Assembly: GCF_000016665.1 (NCBI RefSeq)
Contig: NC_009523.1
Coordinates: 1,550,001 to 1,614,000, forward strand
Direction: 5' to 3'
Source of the DNA: Roseiflexus sp. RS-1
GTDB taxonomy: Bacteria > Chloroflexota > Chloroflexia > Chloroflexales > Roseiflexaceae
Length of the DNA: 64,000 bases
A program made the translations under genes and the position numbers. Of this stretch, positions 15,566 to 24,760 are shown piece after piece; the stretch's first letter is position 1, and every line of letters begins with the position of its first letter. The notes under the pieces were generated by a model. That model was not told the DNA's origin. It ran no database searches and saw only the letters and a program-made list of their open reading frames with translations.

Positions 15566-17302
15566 ATGGCACGACGATTTCAATCAGGACAGGCGCTCGT
15601 CGAGTTTGTTATCGCCTCGACGCTTATCCTGCTGCTGCTGGCGGCTGCGGTCGATATCGGGCTGCTGTTCTTCAACATGCAGGGGTTGACCACCGCTGCG
15701 CAGGAAGGCGCCACGTATGGCAGTCGTTATGTGATCGTCCGATCGGATGGCGCGGTCGATCTCGATTACGACATGATCCGCACACGCGTGCGCCAGGAAG
15801 CAGGAACGACCGGCGGCATCAACTTCGTCAATATGTACGATCTTAACAGTGATGCCATTCCCGACGCCGCCGACACCAACGGCGACGGCGTGCTCGACCA
15901 GTTCCAGTACTTCCTCGACCAGAACGGCGACGGGCGCGCAATCGGCGATCCGGTGACCGGGCTGATCCCCGCAGGAACCGAACCGTCCGGCTACGTCCGG
16001 TTGATCGATCACTACATCCTGGTGCAAGCGATCGAGGATGTCTTCCCGTTCAACGGCAATCCGCTGGGACCGGAGGACGCCGACGGCAATCGCGCCAACG
16101 ACCTGGCGCCCGACGTGGATACAACGCCCTGCGCCAACCTGGCGGATCCGAACCGGCAGTGCTATGTCTTCGTCATTGTGAAATCCGACTACAATACCGT
16201 GTTTGGCTTCACGCCCGCCTTTGGCGATAAGGTGCCGCTCAGTTCGCGCTTTGTCATGCCGCTGCGCGCCGGTTTTGTCTCGCCGGGCGCGCCGACCAAT
16301 CCGCCGGTGGTGCAAACCAATACGCCAACACCCACGCCGACGAATACGCCGACGCCAACCGCAACCAACACGCCAACGCGCACACCGACGAATACGGCAT
16401 CGCCGACAACGACGAATACGCCGACCAATACGCGCACGCCAACCAATACGCCAACGCGCACCAATACGCCGACACGCACCAATACGCCAACACCGAGTAA
16501 TACGCCGACGCGCACTCCCACATTCACGCCGACCGCCACGCCATGCGCTGGCGGCACAGGCAACGGTCTGCGTGGCGACTACTTCATCTACACGCCGGGC
16601 AGCAGTGTGGGAACGACGAACTTCTTCCCCGGCGCACCGGTGGCGAGCCGCACCGAAAATATCAACATGGCGCAGAACAATAACTCGCCCATTACTGGCG
16701 TAGGAAATAATTACTTCTCCGTGCGCTGGACGGGTCAGGTTGAGCCGCTGTTCAGCGGGGAGTATACCTTCTTCGCCGATACTGATGATGGTGTGCGCGT
16801 GTGGGTCAACGGCGTCCAGATCATCAATGACTGGCGCACCAAGTCTGGTGAAGCGAATGGCAGGATCACCCTGACCGCCTGCCAGCGGGTCAGCATTACG
16901 GTTGAGTACTTCGAGTGGACCGGCAACCAGCGCGCGATCCTCAGCTGGTCGCATGCGAACCAGCCGAAGCAGGTCATTCCGGTTGCGCGGCTCTACTCCA
17001 GCGGCGCGCCGCCGGCAACGGCGACCCGTACGCTGACGCCGTCGCGCACGCCGACGTTCACGCCGAGCAACACGCCAAGGCCGACCAACACGCCGACGCC
17101 GAGCAACACGCCGAGGCCGACCAACACGCCGACGCGCACCAATACGCCGACCAATACGCCACCGGCGACCAATACGCCGACGCGCACGCCAACGTTCACG
17201 CCGACGCGCACGCCGACGTTCACACCGTCGCTGACGCCGTCGAACACGCCGACGCGCACGCCAACGTTCACGCCGACGCGCACGCCGGACACCGGTACGT
17301 AA
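15566..17302 (+). CDS. TadE-like protein fused to a PA14 domain with Thr/Pro linkers
   Basis: A 578-residue surface protein. The N-terminal TadE-type segment ([18 protein letters not shown]) gives a single anchor. Asp-rich calcium-loop-like sequences ([20 protein letters not shown]) lie at about 90-130. A Thr/Pro/Asn linker (about 248-330) leads to a PA14 domain at about 331-482 (LRGDYF start, then [20 protein letters not shown]). A second Thr/Pro tail runs to the end. PA14 is a beta-barrel often found in glycan-binding adhesins and glycosidases. A GAGGGAGA site precedes ATG 15566. The fusion suggests a pseudopilin tip adhesin; this is inference. The Thr/Pro stretches are potential O-glycosylation sites. 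Confidence 0.85.
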   Translation: MARRFQSGQALVEFVIASTLILLLLAAAVDIGLLFFNMQGLTTAAQEGATYGSRYVIVRSDGAVDLDYDMIRTRVRQEAGTTGGINFVNMYDLNSDAIPDAADTNGDGVLDQFQYFLDQNGDGRAIGDPVTGLIPAGTEPSGYVRLIDHYILVQAIEDVFPFNGNPLGPEDADGNRANDLAPDVDTTPCANLADPNRQCYVFVIVKSDYNTVFGFTPAFGDKVPLSSRFVMPLRAGFVSPGAPTNPPVVQTNTPTPTPTNTPTPTATNTPTRTPTNTASPTTTNTPTNTRTPTNTPTRTNTPTRTNTPTPSNTPTRTPTFTPTATPCAGGTGNGLRGDYFIYTPGSSVGTTNFFPGAPVASRTENINMAQNNNSPITGVGNNYFSVRWTGQVEPLFSGEYTFFADTDDGVRVWVNGVQIINDWRTKSGEANGRITLTACQRVSITVEYFEWTGNQRAILSWSHANQPKQVIPVARLYSSGAPPATATRTLTPSRTPTFTPSNTPRPTNTPTPSNTPRPTNTPTRTNTPTNTPPATNTPTRTPTFTPTRTPTFTPSLTPSNTPTRTPTFTPTRTPDTGT

Positions 17303-17309
17303 GCATCCC

Positions 17310-17343
17310 GCGCCTGGCGGAGCGCCACAACTCCGCCAGGCGC
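17310..17343 (+). terminator. Strong hairpin after the PA14 gene
   Basis: A 13-bp perfect stem (GCGCCTGGCGGAG / CTCCGCCAGGCGC) with an 8-base loop sits just after the stop codon. No T-run follows, so it may be a weak terminator or an mRNA 3' protection hairpin that lets the next gene be expressed at a lower level. Confidence 0.55.
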
Positions 17344-17443
17344 ACAAACCGATACCAACCGCGCGCCTGACCAATGGCGCCGCACGCACGATGGTCGTTT
17401 CGATGATCGGTACAACACAAACAGGAACAAAGAGGTGGCGGTT

Positions 17444-19918
17444 ATGAAACAACGTTTTTATCACAAGACAGAAGGGCAGAATGTGGTCCTGATCGCCGGC
17501 ATTCTGGCGCTGCTGATCGGCATGGCTGCTCTGGCTGTCGATCTCGGCGTAACCTACGCCGAGCAGCGGAACATCGTGCGCGGCACCAACGCGGCGTCGC
17601 TGGCCGGCATGAACCGCCTGATCAGCGGCGGTCGCGATACCGATGTCGCCCGCGCGATCTACGAATCGTTGCGATCGAACGGCATTCCGGTCACGCCTCC
17701 TGGCGAGGCGCCGCAACCGGGGGATCGCTCATTCGAGGCGATCTACCTGGGAAGTGATGGTGCGCCGATCCCCGGCGCATGCAGTCGCGTCGGTGCGTGC
17801 GGTTCGCAGCGACCCGAGGGTGTAAAGTACATCCAGATTCGTCTCGATGGCGAGGTGGAGACCTACTTTGCGCGCCTCTTCGGTCAGAGCCAGTTGCCCG
17901 TCGGTGCTACCGCTTATGCCAGTGTCGGCGCGTGCGCAACCGGGTACTACCCGTTCGGCGTGCGCTCGACGGTCGGCGGGCAGCCTGTGTTCGATGAGTA
18001 TGGGTTCGTCAACTACGATGGCTTCTATGAAGACGAAACCTATGCGCAGCTGCGCTACCAGCGTCTCTATCTGCGTGACGGAAATAACCCGAATGGCGGC
18101 TTCAGCCTGCTGCGCTGGCGCAACAACACTCCTGCCGGCAATGCGGGCGCGCTGGCAGAGATGTTGACCGGCGACGGCACCTACAGCCAGGGGTATGCCG
18201 AAGCGCCCTGGCCCGAAATCATCCAGGGCAGTGATGGTCCGACCCGCCCCGACTCCTATCCGTTTGAACCGAATGCGATCAACGCTGGCGATTGGGTGTA
18301 TGGGAATGTGTTCAGCGGCAATCCCTTCAACCAACAGGTGCTCAATCAACTTGACACGTTGAAGCGCAACCGCACTCTGATGACCCTGCCGATGTATCGC
18401 TTCGACAACGGCAATCTTACCAATCCCGCATACTACATCGAGCGCTTCGGCGCATTCCTGCTGGTCAACTACGGCGTGGATAACGACGGGCGAGCGCCCG
18501 ATGGCCCCTGGATGGAACTGGCATACGTCCGCGAGGGCGGGCAGTGCGCCAACCTGGTGACCGGCGCGCCTCCGACGAACAACTTTACCGTCGGCGGGAG
18601 CGTGACGTATCTTCCGCGCTATCGGACCTATCCCGACCTGAATCGACCAGTGCAGTTCCTGCTCATCCTCGACGTTTCCGGTTCGATGTCCTGGACGTTC
18701 GATGGGCGCGGCGTTCAGAATGGACAGGTTGTGACCTGCACCAATCCAACCCAGGGGTGTGTGTCGATTGAAACTGCCTGGCCCAACGTGCAGGAACGCC
18801 GGATCTATACTGCGAAACAGGTGCTGCGCAGGTTTGTCCAGCAGATCGATCAGGATCGGCGAAGCGGCCTCCGACCGCACGATACCGTCCGGATGGTGAC
18901 GTTTACCGGACGTTTGGGGAACTATGTTAACAATGAAGGCAGGGTTGGCGACAATAATCGCGCGCTGAACGATCTGACCGATGTGCTGCCAGCCGGTTGG
19001 ACGAATGATCGGGCAACGCTTGAAGCAGCGATCAATGAAGCTGGCATGGTGGACGGTGATCCATACATGACGGCAGGTGCGACGCCAAGCGCCGTCGCGT
19101 TCGCCCGCGCCAGCCAGGTGTTCGCCGCAGCGCCCGAACGCGCTCCCAACGGGATGAAGTATCGCCGCGTGGTTATCTTCGTGACCGATGGTGTGGCAAA
19201 CGTGCTACGCAACGGGATGCAAAACAACTACGGGCCGGGATGCGAATTGGGCGCTGAGAACGTCGGTTGCCAGATGGGTGATCCGCTGCCGGATGGCAGC
19301 CTGCGACCGCTCAACGCGATGGTGGCGGAAGCGCAGGCGCTCAAAGAGGCGTACATCCGCCCCAGCGACGGTTCGGTGTATGTGGTTGCGCTCAGCCCCA
19401 CCTTTGAAACCACCGGTCTGAACCTGGTCGCCAGCCAGCCCGACTATGTCAAGCGCGCCGACATGCCGGATCAGTTGCAGCAGATCTTCGACGATATCCA
19501 GGTCTCGGCGATCCAGGGCGATTGTACGCCGGCTCAGGGCGAAGAGCGCGACTCGATGGCGCCATCCGAGGTGCCAACCGACCTGCGACCTGAACTGACG
19601 GATCGTATCGTCGGCAAGGTAACGCTCACCGACGCCAACAACAATACGCGCGAAGCCTGGATCACCGCCGATCCGATCACGCGCAAACTGTCGTATGCGC
19701 TCACGAATGTGCCGCCGGGTCAGTACACGCTGCGCGCCTGGCTCGGCTATCGCGCGCCGCAGGACAATATCTCGCGCGATAAGTACGAACTGATCGTGCG
19801 TGGTCCGAGCACCAGCGCCGAAATACCGGTGACGGTCAGCGCCGGACGCAGTCTTGGCGGTGTGATCGGCGTGCCCCTCAAACTCGATCTGAATGATAAC
19901 GTCTGCCCGACACCATAA
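17444..19918 (+). CDS. TadG-like protein with von Willebrand factor A domain
   Basis: An 824-residue membrane-anchored protein. The N terminus ([23 protein letters not shown]) is the TadG/TadE-like anchor found in Tad loci. A VWA domain begins near residue 402, with the metal-binding MIDAS motif D-V-S-G-S-M, and extends to about 690. A beta-rich C-terminal domain follows. VWA domains bind proteins or matrix through a coordinated metal, so an adhesive or assembly role on the outer face is likely. ATG 17444 has AGAGGTGG seven bases upstream; GTG 17435 is possible but overlaps that site. It is the third gene of the TadE group. Confidence 0.85.
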   Translation: MKQRFYHKTEGQNVVLIAGILALLIGMAALAVDLGVTYAEQRNIVRGTNAASLAGMNRLISGGRDTDVARAIYESLRSNGIPVTPPGEAPQPGDRSFEAIYLGSDGAPIPGACSRVGACGSQRPEGVKYIQIRLDGEVETYFARLFGQSQLPVGATAYASVGACATGYYPFGVRSTVGGQPVFDEYGFVNYDGFYEDETYAQLRYQRLYLRDGNNPNGGFSLLRWRNNTPAGNAGALAEMLTGDGTYSQGYAEAPWPEIIQGSDGPTRPDSYPFEPNAINAGDWVYGNVFSGNPFNQQVLNQLDTLKRNRTLMTLPMYRFDNGNLTNPAYYIERFGAFLLVNYGVDNDGRAPDGPWMELAYVREGGQCANLVTGAPPTNNFTVGGSVTYLPRYRTYPDLNRPVQFLLILDVSGSMSWTFDGRGVQNGQVVTCTNPTQGCVSIETAWPNVQERRIYTAKQVLRRFVQQIDQDRRSGLRPHDTVRMVTFTGRLGNYVNNEGRVGDNNRALNDLTDVLPAGWTNDRATLEAAINEAGMVDGDPYMTAGATPSAVAFARASQVFAAAPERAPNGMKYRRVVIFVTDGVANVLRNGMQNNYGPGCELGAENVGCQMGDPLPDGSLRPLNAMVAEAQALKEAYIRPSDGSVYVVALSPTFETTGLNLVASQPDYVKRADMPDQLQQIFDDIQVSAIQGDCTPAQGEERDSMAPSEVPTDLRPELTDRIVGKVTLTDANNNTREAWITADPITRKLSYALTNVPPGQYTLRAWLGYRAPQDNISRDKYELIVRGPSTSAEIPVTVSAGRSLGGVIGVPLKLDLNDNVCPTP

Positions 19919-19929
19919 CCGGCGCCGAA

Positions 19930-19957
19930 CCCGACAGGCGGCTTACCGCCTGTCGGG
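19930..19957 (+). terminator. Hairpin terminator after the VWA gene
   Basis: A perfect 12-bp stem (CCCGACAGGCGG / CCGCCTGTCGGG) with a CTTA loop lies 12 bases after the stop. No T-run follows, but its position suggests it ends the TadE-group transcript. Confidence 0.7.
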
Positions 19958-19990
19958 TGGCTCTCAGCCTCACGGACTGTGTCAGCCTGT

Positions 19991-20106
19991 ATGGAGATTG
20001 AGAATTTATTCCGCTATACTGCGCTAGCCGTGGGGCTGAAGCCCTCGGCTAGCCAGGGCGAAGCCCGCCTGCGCGGGCTATGGCGGATTATTTACTCAAA
20101 GACCAT
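19991..20106 (+). mobile_element. 116-bp palindromic element, copy 1
   Basis: The element begins ATGGAGATTGAG and ends CTCAAAGACCAT, so its ends are imperfect inverted repeats of about 24 bp. The interior has nested hairpins (CTAGCCG...CGGCTAG, GCCCGC...GCGGGC). The flanks form a perfect 8-bp inverted repeat (GTCAGCCT before, AGGCTGAC after). Without the element these would make a hairpin with a GTTG loop, cut exactly in the middle. A copy of about 90% identity in the opposite orientation lies at 24475-24590. It is noncoding; a MITE-like nature is inferred. Confidence 0.75.
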
Positions 20107-20283
20107 TGAGGCTGACCGTTTGATTGTGCCTGCGATGATCTCCACTGCCTGTCGGCGCGTCTCTGCTGGCGCGTAACTTTTTTTCCACCAGGCTCTCAAG
20201 GAGGGGAGAACAGTTCAAGATAACTGACTACATCGCCATAAACCTACCCATGCCACTGACAAGGAGACGAAAGGGAAGCTCCG

Positions 20284-21045
20284 ATGCAGAGAGCACATTG
20301 GTATGCCGCCATCAATGTAGAAATCGAACCACCAGAGCACAAGCATCCGCGAGAGTCAGTTGGGATAGACGTTGGCATCAAAACGTTAGCTGTTCTCTCA
20401 GATGGCGTACAGTATGAAAACCAAGTACTGCTACGCTCAAGACTGAGAAAACTAAAGCGTTTGAACCGCGAATTATCCCGCCGACAAGAGGGAAGCGGTC
20501 GCTGGAACCGCACCAGGAAGAAGCTGGTGAAGCTCCACCGCCGAATAGCGAACAAGCGATTGGATTACACGCACAAGATGACAACCAGGATTGCGCGCAC
20601 ATACCGCATTATCGGCGTGGAAGATTTGAATGTCCCCGGAATGCTGCGTAACCGGCGCCTGGCTCTGTCAATCGCTGATGCCAGGTTTGGTGAGACTCAA
20701 CGACAGTTACGCTACAAGTCTGAGTGGTACGGCGGCATATTGGTAGAGGTTGACCGTTTCTTCCCCTCTAGTCGGCTATGCCCAATGTGCGGAGGAATCA
20801 AATCGGATCTGACGTTGCGTGACCGAATGTTTATTTGTGCGTGTGGATATACTGCTGATAGGGATGTGAATGCTGCTCAGAATATTGAGCGGGAAGCATT
20901 ACGTTTGATGAACAGAGGCCGGAGTGGGTTCACGGACTCTCTAAACGGACGTGGACAGGATATAAGACCTCTTGAGGCAATCCCGGATGAAGCGTCAAAA
21001 TGGCCGAAGAAAGGCGGCCTTCCAGACCTGCTGTGGTTTAGGTAG
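20284..21045 (+). pseudogene. tnpB: TnpB (IS200/IS605-type RuvC nuclease), N-terminally truncated
   Basis: A 253-residue remnant of a TnpB RNA-guided nuclease; full-length family members are about 370-420 residues. The RuvC aspartate (GIDVGIKTLAV), the glutamate (GVEDLNVPGM), the zinc finger (CPMCG...CACG) and the final aspartate (DRDVNAAQNI) all remain. The N-terminal guide-recognition part is absent: an in-frame stop at 20257 lies just upstream, and no TnpB-like sequence was found in other frames from 20165. No TnpA is adjacent. The remnant lies between the VWA gene and a Kelch-like gene. Confidence 0.8.
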
Positions 21046-21070
21046 GTTTGGTAAACCAGGTATATGCATC

Positions 21071-23659
21071 ATGACTCGAATGACACGCATGCCAGCCACG
21101 GTGCGCGCGCTGACACTCGTCGTCGCGCTGCTGACCGTTCTTGCGATCCTTCCACCCGCACCGGTCGCCGCCAGCGTGATCAAGGTTGTTGCCCTGGATG
21201 ATACTCAGCCGGAGTTCGGCGCCGGTTCACGCACCCTGACCGCAGTTATTCCAACGACGCTGAGCAATGATCCGATATCCGGGCAGGTGACCGAACCGTA
21301 TGCCGGCGCCAAACCCGGCGATCAGGGTGGGCTTGCCATGGCTGCCATTCGCGCACTGCGCTGGGGCGCCATCCCGGATAGCCCGCTCCCCGCAGCCCGC
21401 ACCGAAATCGGCGCAGCGGTCATCGGGAACACGATCTGGGTGGTCGGCGGTTCTTCAGGTGGCACGGTGCCGACCTATCACGACACGGTCTATCGCGGCA
21501 CGGTCAATACGAATTACGGACAGCCCGGCGCCGGAGTCATCAGCTGGACGACTTCCATATCATTGCCATCCGTCAGCCACGCAGATACATCGCCGTTCAA
21601 CAATAATCCGCTTGCGCCGCGAACCAACGCGGCGGTCGCCGCGCTGCGCACCGGCGGTAACGCGGGGTATCTCTACGTGATCGGCGGCGCTGTCGCCCCT
21701 GGGTCTACATTCTCGAGCAATTCGGTGATCGTCGGTGATGTCGATGCGAACGGGAACCTGACCTGGCGTACCTCGCCGACGTACAAACTTCCGCCAGGCG
21801 TCGGGCTGGAAGGCGCGCGCGCTTTTGTACATACAACCGCCGCCGGCAAGACATTCCTGTACGTCGTCGGCGGGCGAAACGATCCGCCCGGTGCGCCTCC
21901 GCCAACCCTTTCCAATCGCGTCTACTACGCCGAGATCAACCCGTCGAACGGTAATCTTAACCTCGGCGGCGACAACCGCACCTGGCAGTTTGTGACGATG
22001 CCGTCGAGCGTATGGAACACCGCCGTGACCGTCGGGCGCTATACCAGTGCAGACGGAACGTTGACGCAGGATCTGTTCTTCATCTACGGCGGTGGAACCA
22101 ACGCCGGTATCGAAAATATGGATACCGGCACCGTCTGGAAAGGGGTTATCAACCCGACCACCGGCGCGATCACCTGGGAGGATAGCACCACCGGCGGGAA
22201 TGCCGTTATTCCCGGCAATCGTAACAGTCACGGCGCCGTCGAGTTTAACGGCGCAATCTACCTGATCGGCGGACGCAGCGGCGGCACGATCAATCGCAAT
22301 GGCTATGCCTCCTATGTCGATCCGGCCAACCTGCGCATCTTCAAAGATGGAGCGCTCAACTTCTATCAGGACGACTTCGGCGCGCTGCCTTTTGCAGCAA
22401 ATCCTGGACGGCGCAATGCGGGTGTGGTGCTGGTGCCGACCAGCAACCCGAACTATGCGTTCGCCTACCTGATCGGCGGCACCGATGGAACCGCGCCGTC
22501 CAGTCAGGTCTTCCGCGCGACGATCGGACCCAACCTCGACGACCAGACCTTCTATCCGCCGACCGGCTACTACTACTCGAAGCCCTTCTCGATGCTCGAC
22601 CTGATCAACGAGCAGCAGGCCACCGTGCGTAAAATGACCTGGCTGACGAATATCGATCCGGCGAATGGCGGTGATATCGAAGTCGAGTACCGCGTCTACT
22701 CCCCATCGAGCGGCAACTGTGCCGACACAGAAGGTGGATGGACGCAGGCGCGTGATCCGGATGCCGGTGGAACGCGCTTCTCGAAGTTCAACCCGAGTGG
22801 CGCGGCGTATGCCATCAATGCCCAGGAGTATAGCGAGAGTCAGTTGCTCCCGCCGGGCAACTGCTTCCAGTACCGCCTCACCTTCCGCCGCGGCTCTGTC
22901 CAGAATGCCTCGCCGGTGCTGCTACGCCTGGGTATGGAAGTGATCGTTCCGGGCAACCCCGATCTGAACTGGCCCGTCAATGCCGTCACCACCACCCAGA
23001 ACGCCAATGGCACCACCAGAGGCGTCGAGGTGCGCCTGCGCAACCAGAACCTGACCGACAGCGGACCGACGCAACCGGCGAATGTGTGCCATGCATCGCA
23101 ACCGGGGTGCAATCCGGAGGGTACATTCTTCGTTGATGTGTTCATCTTCCCGCCGGGTGTAACGCCGATCTCGCCAACGCTACCGCTGTTCGCTCCTGGA
23201 GGCGATAGCCTGAGCAACCCGGCGCTTGCGCCATACCACCGCGCCTGTCTGCAAATCCCGAAATGGGTGATGCAGAAGGATACCACGTTCCTGATTGCGG
23301 AAACCTTCCGCTGGAGCGACATCAAAACGGTTGGCATCGATGGATGCGTCTCGGCTGCAACCAACGCCAGCAATGGAACCGGTAAAATCCTGCGCGACTT
23401 CCTTGATCAAGGCAGCGGAACCTACAAGGTCATTCTGGTTGCCGACACTCACACCGACCTGAAAGGATTGGTGTACGAGTCCGATGTGCCAAGCGGCGAC
23501 CATGTGGCGGAACGGAACAATGTCAGCGCCATCTTCGACGTCGTGTTTGTGGCGGGAGGTGCGCCGCCGCCGCCTGATAGCGGTCCTCAACCGCCGCCGG
23601 ATAACCCGCCGCCTGATAATGGCATCAGGCGCGTCTTCCTGCCGCTGGTGACTCGTTGA
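21071..23659 (+). CDS. Secreted Kelch-like beta-propeller protein
   Basis: An 862-residue exported protein. MTRMTRMPATVRALTLVVA begins a classical signal peptide with likely cleavage after PVAAS. Repeats of about 60-90 residues with YVIGG, YVVGG, YGGG or YLIGG strands, each preceded by R-x-x-A/G, mark a galactose-oxidase/Kelch-type propeller at about residues 60-500. The rest is beta-rich, perhaps CARDB-like. A PPP-D-G linker leads to the C terminus RRVFLPLVTR. ATG 21071 is chosen over the longer open frame because the signal peptide starts there. The TGA stop lies inside the first unit of a heptamer array. It may be a surface component of the Tad region; the ligand is unknown. Confidence 0.75.
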   Translation: MTRMTRMPATVRALTLVVALLTVLAILPPAPVAASVIKVVALDDTQPEFGAGSRTLTAVIPTTLSNDPISGQVTEPYAGAKPGDQGGLAMAAIRALRWGAIPDSPLPAARTEIGAAVIGNTIWVVGGSSGGTVPTYHDTVYRGTVNTNYGQPGAGVISWTTSISLPSVSHADTSPFNNNPLAPRTNAAVAALRTGGNAGYLYVIGGAVAPGSTFSSNSVIVGDVDANGNLTWRTSPTYKLPPGVGLEGARAFVHTTAAGKTFLYVVGGRNDPPGAPPPTLSNRVYYAEINPSNGNLNLGGDNRTWQFVTMPSSVWNTAVTVGRYTSADGTLTQDLFFIYGGGTNAGIENMDTGTVWKGVINPTTGAITWEDSTTGGNAVIPGNRNSHGAVEFNGAIYLIGGRSGGTINRNGYASYVDPANLRIFKDGALNFYQDDFGALPFAANPGRRNAGVVLVPTSNPNYAFAYLIGGTDGTAPSSQVFRATIGPNLDDQTFYPPTGYYYSKPFSMLDLINEQQATVRKMTWLTNIDPANGGDIEVEYRVYSPSSGNCADTEGGWTQARDPDAGGTRFSKFNPSGAAYAINAQEYSESQLLPPGNCFQYRLTFRRGSVQNASPVLLRLGMEVIVPGNPDLNWPVNAVTTTQNANGTTRGVEVRLRNQNLTDSGPTQPANVCHASQPGCNPEGTFFVDVFIFPPGVTPISPTLPLFAPGGDSLSNPALAPYHRACLQIPKWVMQKDTTFLIAETFRWSDIKTVGIDGCVSAATNASNGTGKILRDFLDQGSGTYKVILVADTHTDLKGLVYESDVPSGDHVAERNNVSAIFDVVFVAGGAPPPPDSGPQPPPDNPPPDNGIRRVFLPLVTR

Positions 23660-23781
23660 GCGTTGAAGGTTGCGCGTTGAAGGTTGCACGTTGAAGGTTG
23701 CACGTTGAAGGTTGAAGGTTGAAGGTTGCACGTTGAAGGTTGCACGTTGAAGGTTGGCGCGTTGAAGGTTCAACGTTGAAC
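23655..23781 (-). repeat. Heptanucleotide array E (reverse orientation)
   Basis: Eighteen units read on the plus strand as GTTGAAG, GTTGCAC and similar, in register except for one 8-base unit at 23753-23760. It starts with GTTGAGC, whose TGA is the stop codon of the Kelch-like gene. It abuts the 163-bp repeat four bases later. Confidence 0.9.
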
Positions 23782-23785
23782 TTTC

Positions 23786-23948
23786 GTAACTACTCAGGCT
23801 GCCTGGCGTTCAGCGATTGAAATCGCCTCTGGAAGGCTTTTCGCCGGGCGTCCACCTGCGTGGACGCTGCCACGGCGACCGCCCAGGCGGTCGCCCGGCG
23901 CGAAGCGTCCTCTCAGGCGCGGTTTCAACCGTACGCCTGAGCAGTTAC
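23786..23948. repeat. 163-bp multi-hairpin repeat, copy 1
   Basis: The ends GTAACTACTCAGG and CCTGAGCAGTTAC are 13-bp inverted repeats with one mismatch. Inside are successive hairpins: CGATT/AATCG, GCGTCCAC/GTGGACGC, GGCGACCGCC/GGCGGTCGCC and TCAGGCG/CGCCTGA. There is no coding capacity. A second complete copy starts at 24032. Confidence 0.8.
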
Positions 23949-24031
23949 CAACATTTCAACGTTCAACGTTCCAACCTTCAACGTTCCCACGTTCAACGCT
24001 CCCACGTTCCCACGTTCAACGCTCAACGTTC
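23949..24031 (+). repeat. Mixed 7/8-bp repeat spacer between repeat copies 1 and 2
   Basis: TTCAAC-type units (GTTCAAC, GTTCCAAC, CTTCAAC, GTTCCCAC, GCTCCCAC) of seven or eight bases fill the interval between two multi-hairpin repeats. Confidence 0.75.
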
Positions 24032-24193
24032 GTAACTACTCAGCCGCCTGGCGTTCAGCGATTGAAATCGCCTCTGGAAGGCTTTTCGCCGGGCGTCCAC
24101 CTGCGTGGACGCTGCCACGGCGACCGCCCAGGCGGTCGCCCGGCGCGAAGCGTCCGCTCAGGCGCGGTTTCAACCGCACGCCTGAGCAGTTAC
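24032..24193. repeat. 163-bp multi-hairpin repeat, copy 2
   Basis: Almost identical to copy 1, one base shorter, with the same terminal inverted repeats and internal hairpins. The hairpin TCAGGCGCGGTTT / CAACCG...CGCCTGA is uninterrupted, so it shows the empty target of the 116-bp element found in the composite copy downstream. Confidence 0.8.
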
Positions 24194-24253
24194 GAACATT
24201 TCAACGTTCAACGTTCCAACCTTCAACGTTCCCACGTTCAACGCTCAACGTTC
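24194..24253 (+). repeat. Heptamer spacer between repeat copies 2 and 3
   Basis: Degenerate TTCAAC-type units (GTTCAAC, GTTCCAAC, CTTCAAC, GTTCCCAC, GCTCAAC), equivalent to the spacer after copy 1 but shorter. Confidence 0.7.
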
Positions 24254-24613
24254 GTAACTACTCAGGCCGCCTGGCGTTCAGCGATTGAAATCGCCTCTGG
24301 AAGGCTTTTCGCCGGGCGTCCACCTGCGTGGACGCTGCCACGGTGATCGCCCTGGCGTTCAGCGATTGAAATCGCCTCTGGAAGGCTTTTCGCCGGGCGT
24401 CCACCTGCGTGGACGCTGCCACGGCGACCGCCCAGGTGGTCGCCCGGCGCGAAGCGTCCGCTCAGGCGCGGTTTATGGTCTTTGAATAAATAATCCGGTA
24501 TAGCCCGCGCAGGCGGGCTTTGCCCTGGTTAGCCGAGGGCTTCAGCCCCACGGCTAGCGCGGTAGAGCGGATTTAATTTTCAATCTCCATCAACCGCACG
24601 CCTGAGCAGTTAC
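24254..24613. repeat. Composite multi-hairpin repeat, copies 3 and 4, interrupted
   Basis: Copy 3 keeps the left end (GTAACTACTCAGG) but stops after CGGTGATCGC near 24350. There it joins the CCTGGCGTTCAGCG of copy 4, which lacks its own left end. Copy 4 is split by the 116-bp element (24475-24590) and finishes with CCTGAGCAGTTAC. The junction looks like recombination between tandem copies. A few TTCAAC units follow to about 24642. Confidence 0.8.
24475..24590 (-). mobile_element. 116-bp palindromic element, copy 2
   Basis: The reverse-oriented partner of the 19991-20106 element, the same length and about 90% identical. It is inserted between CGCGGTTT and CAACCGC of a multi-hairpin repeat. 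Comparison with the intact copies at 23786 and 24032 shows no lost or duplicated base, and the insertion point is the loop of the CGGTT/AACCG hairpin. Confidence 0.8.
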
Positions 24614-24698
24614 GAACCTTCAACCTTCAACGTGCAACGTTTCTTCCACCTGTCAAGTCATTGATGCCCTGCGATACTAATCAGGGCTTGATCTCGTG

Positions 24699-24707
24699 TG
24701 CTATAAT
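24699..24707 (+). promoter_or_regulatory. Extended -10 promoter of the cpaB operon
   Basis: TGCTATAAT, a consensus -10 with the TGn extension and no clear -35, lies 54 bases before the CpaB start codon. Confidence 0.55.
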
Positions 24708-24760
24708 GGCTTACAAGTGATTATCGTCGCATCTTCTTGCTGAAAGAAAGGCACGCCCCC

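Noticed and set aside
15584-17716. A 710-residue open frame antisense to the TadE-PA14 gene
   Set aside because: It is the shadow of biased Thr/Pro codons; the sense strand has clear domains and ribosome sites.
23786-24613. CRISPR-like array because of regularly repeated palindromic units with GATTGAAATCG and GTTTCAACC words
   Set aside because: Units are about 163 bp, spacers are themselves heptamer repeats, and no cas gene is present.
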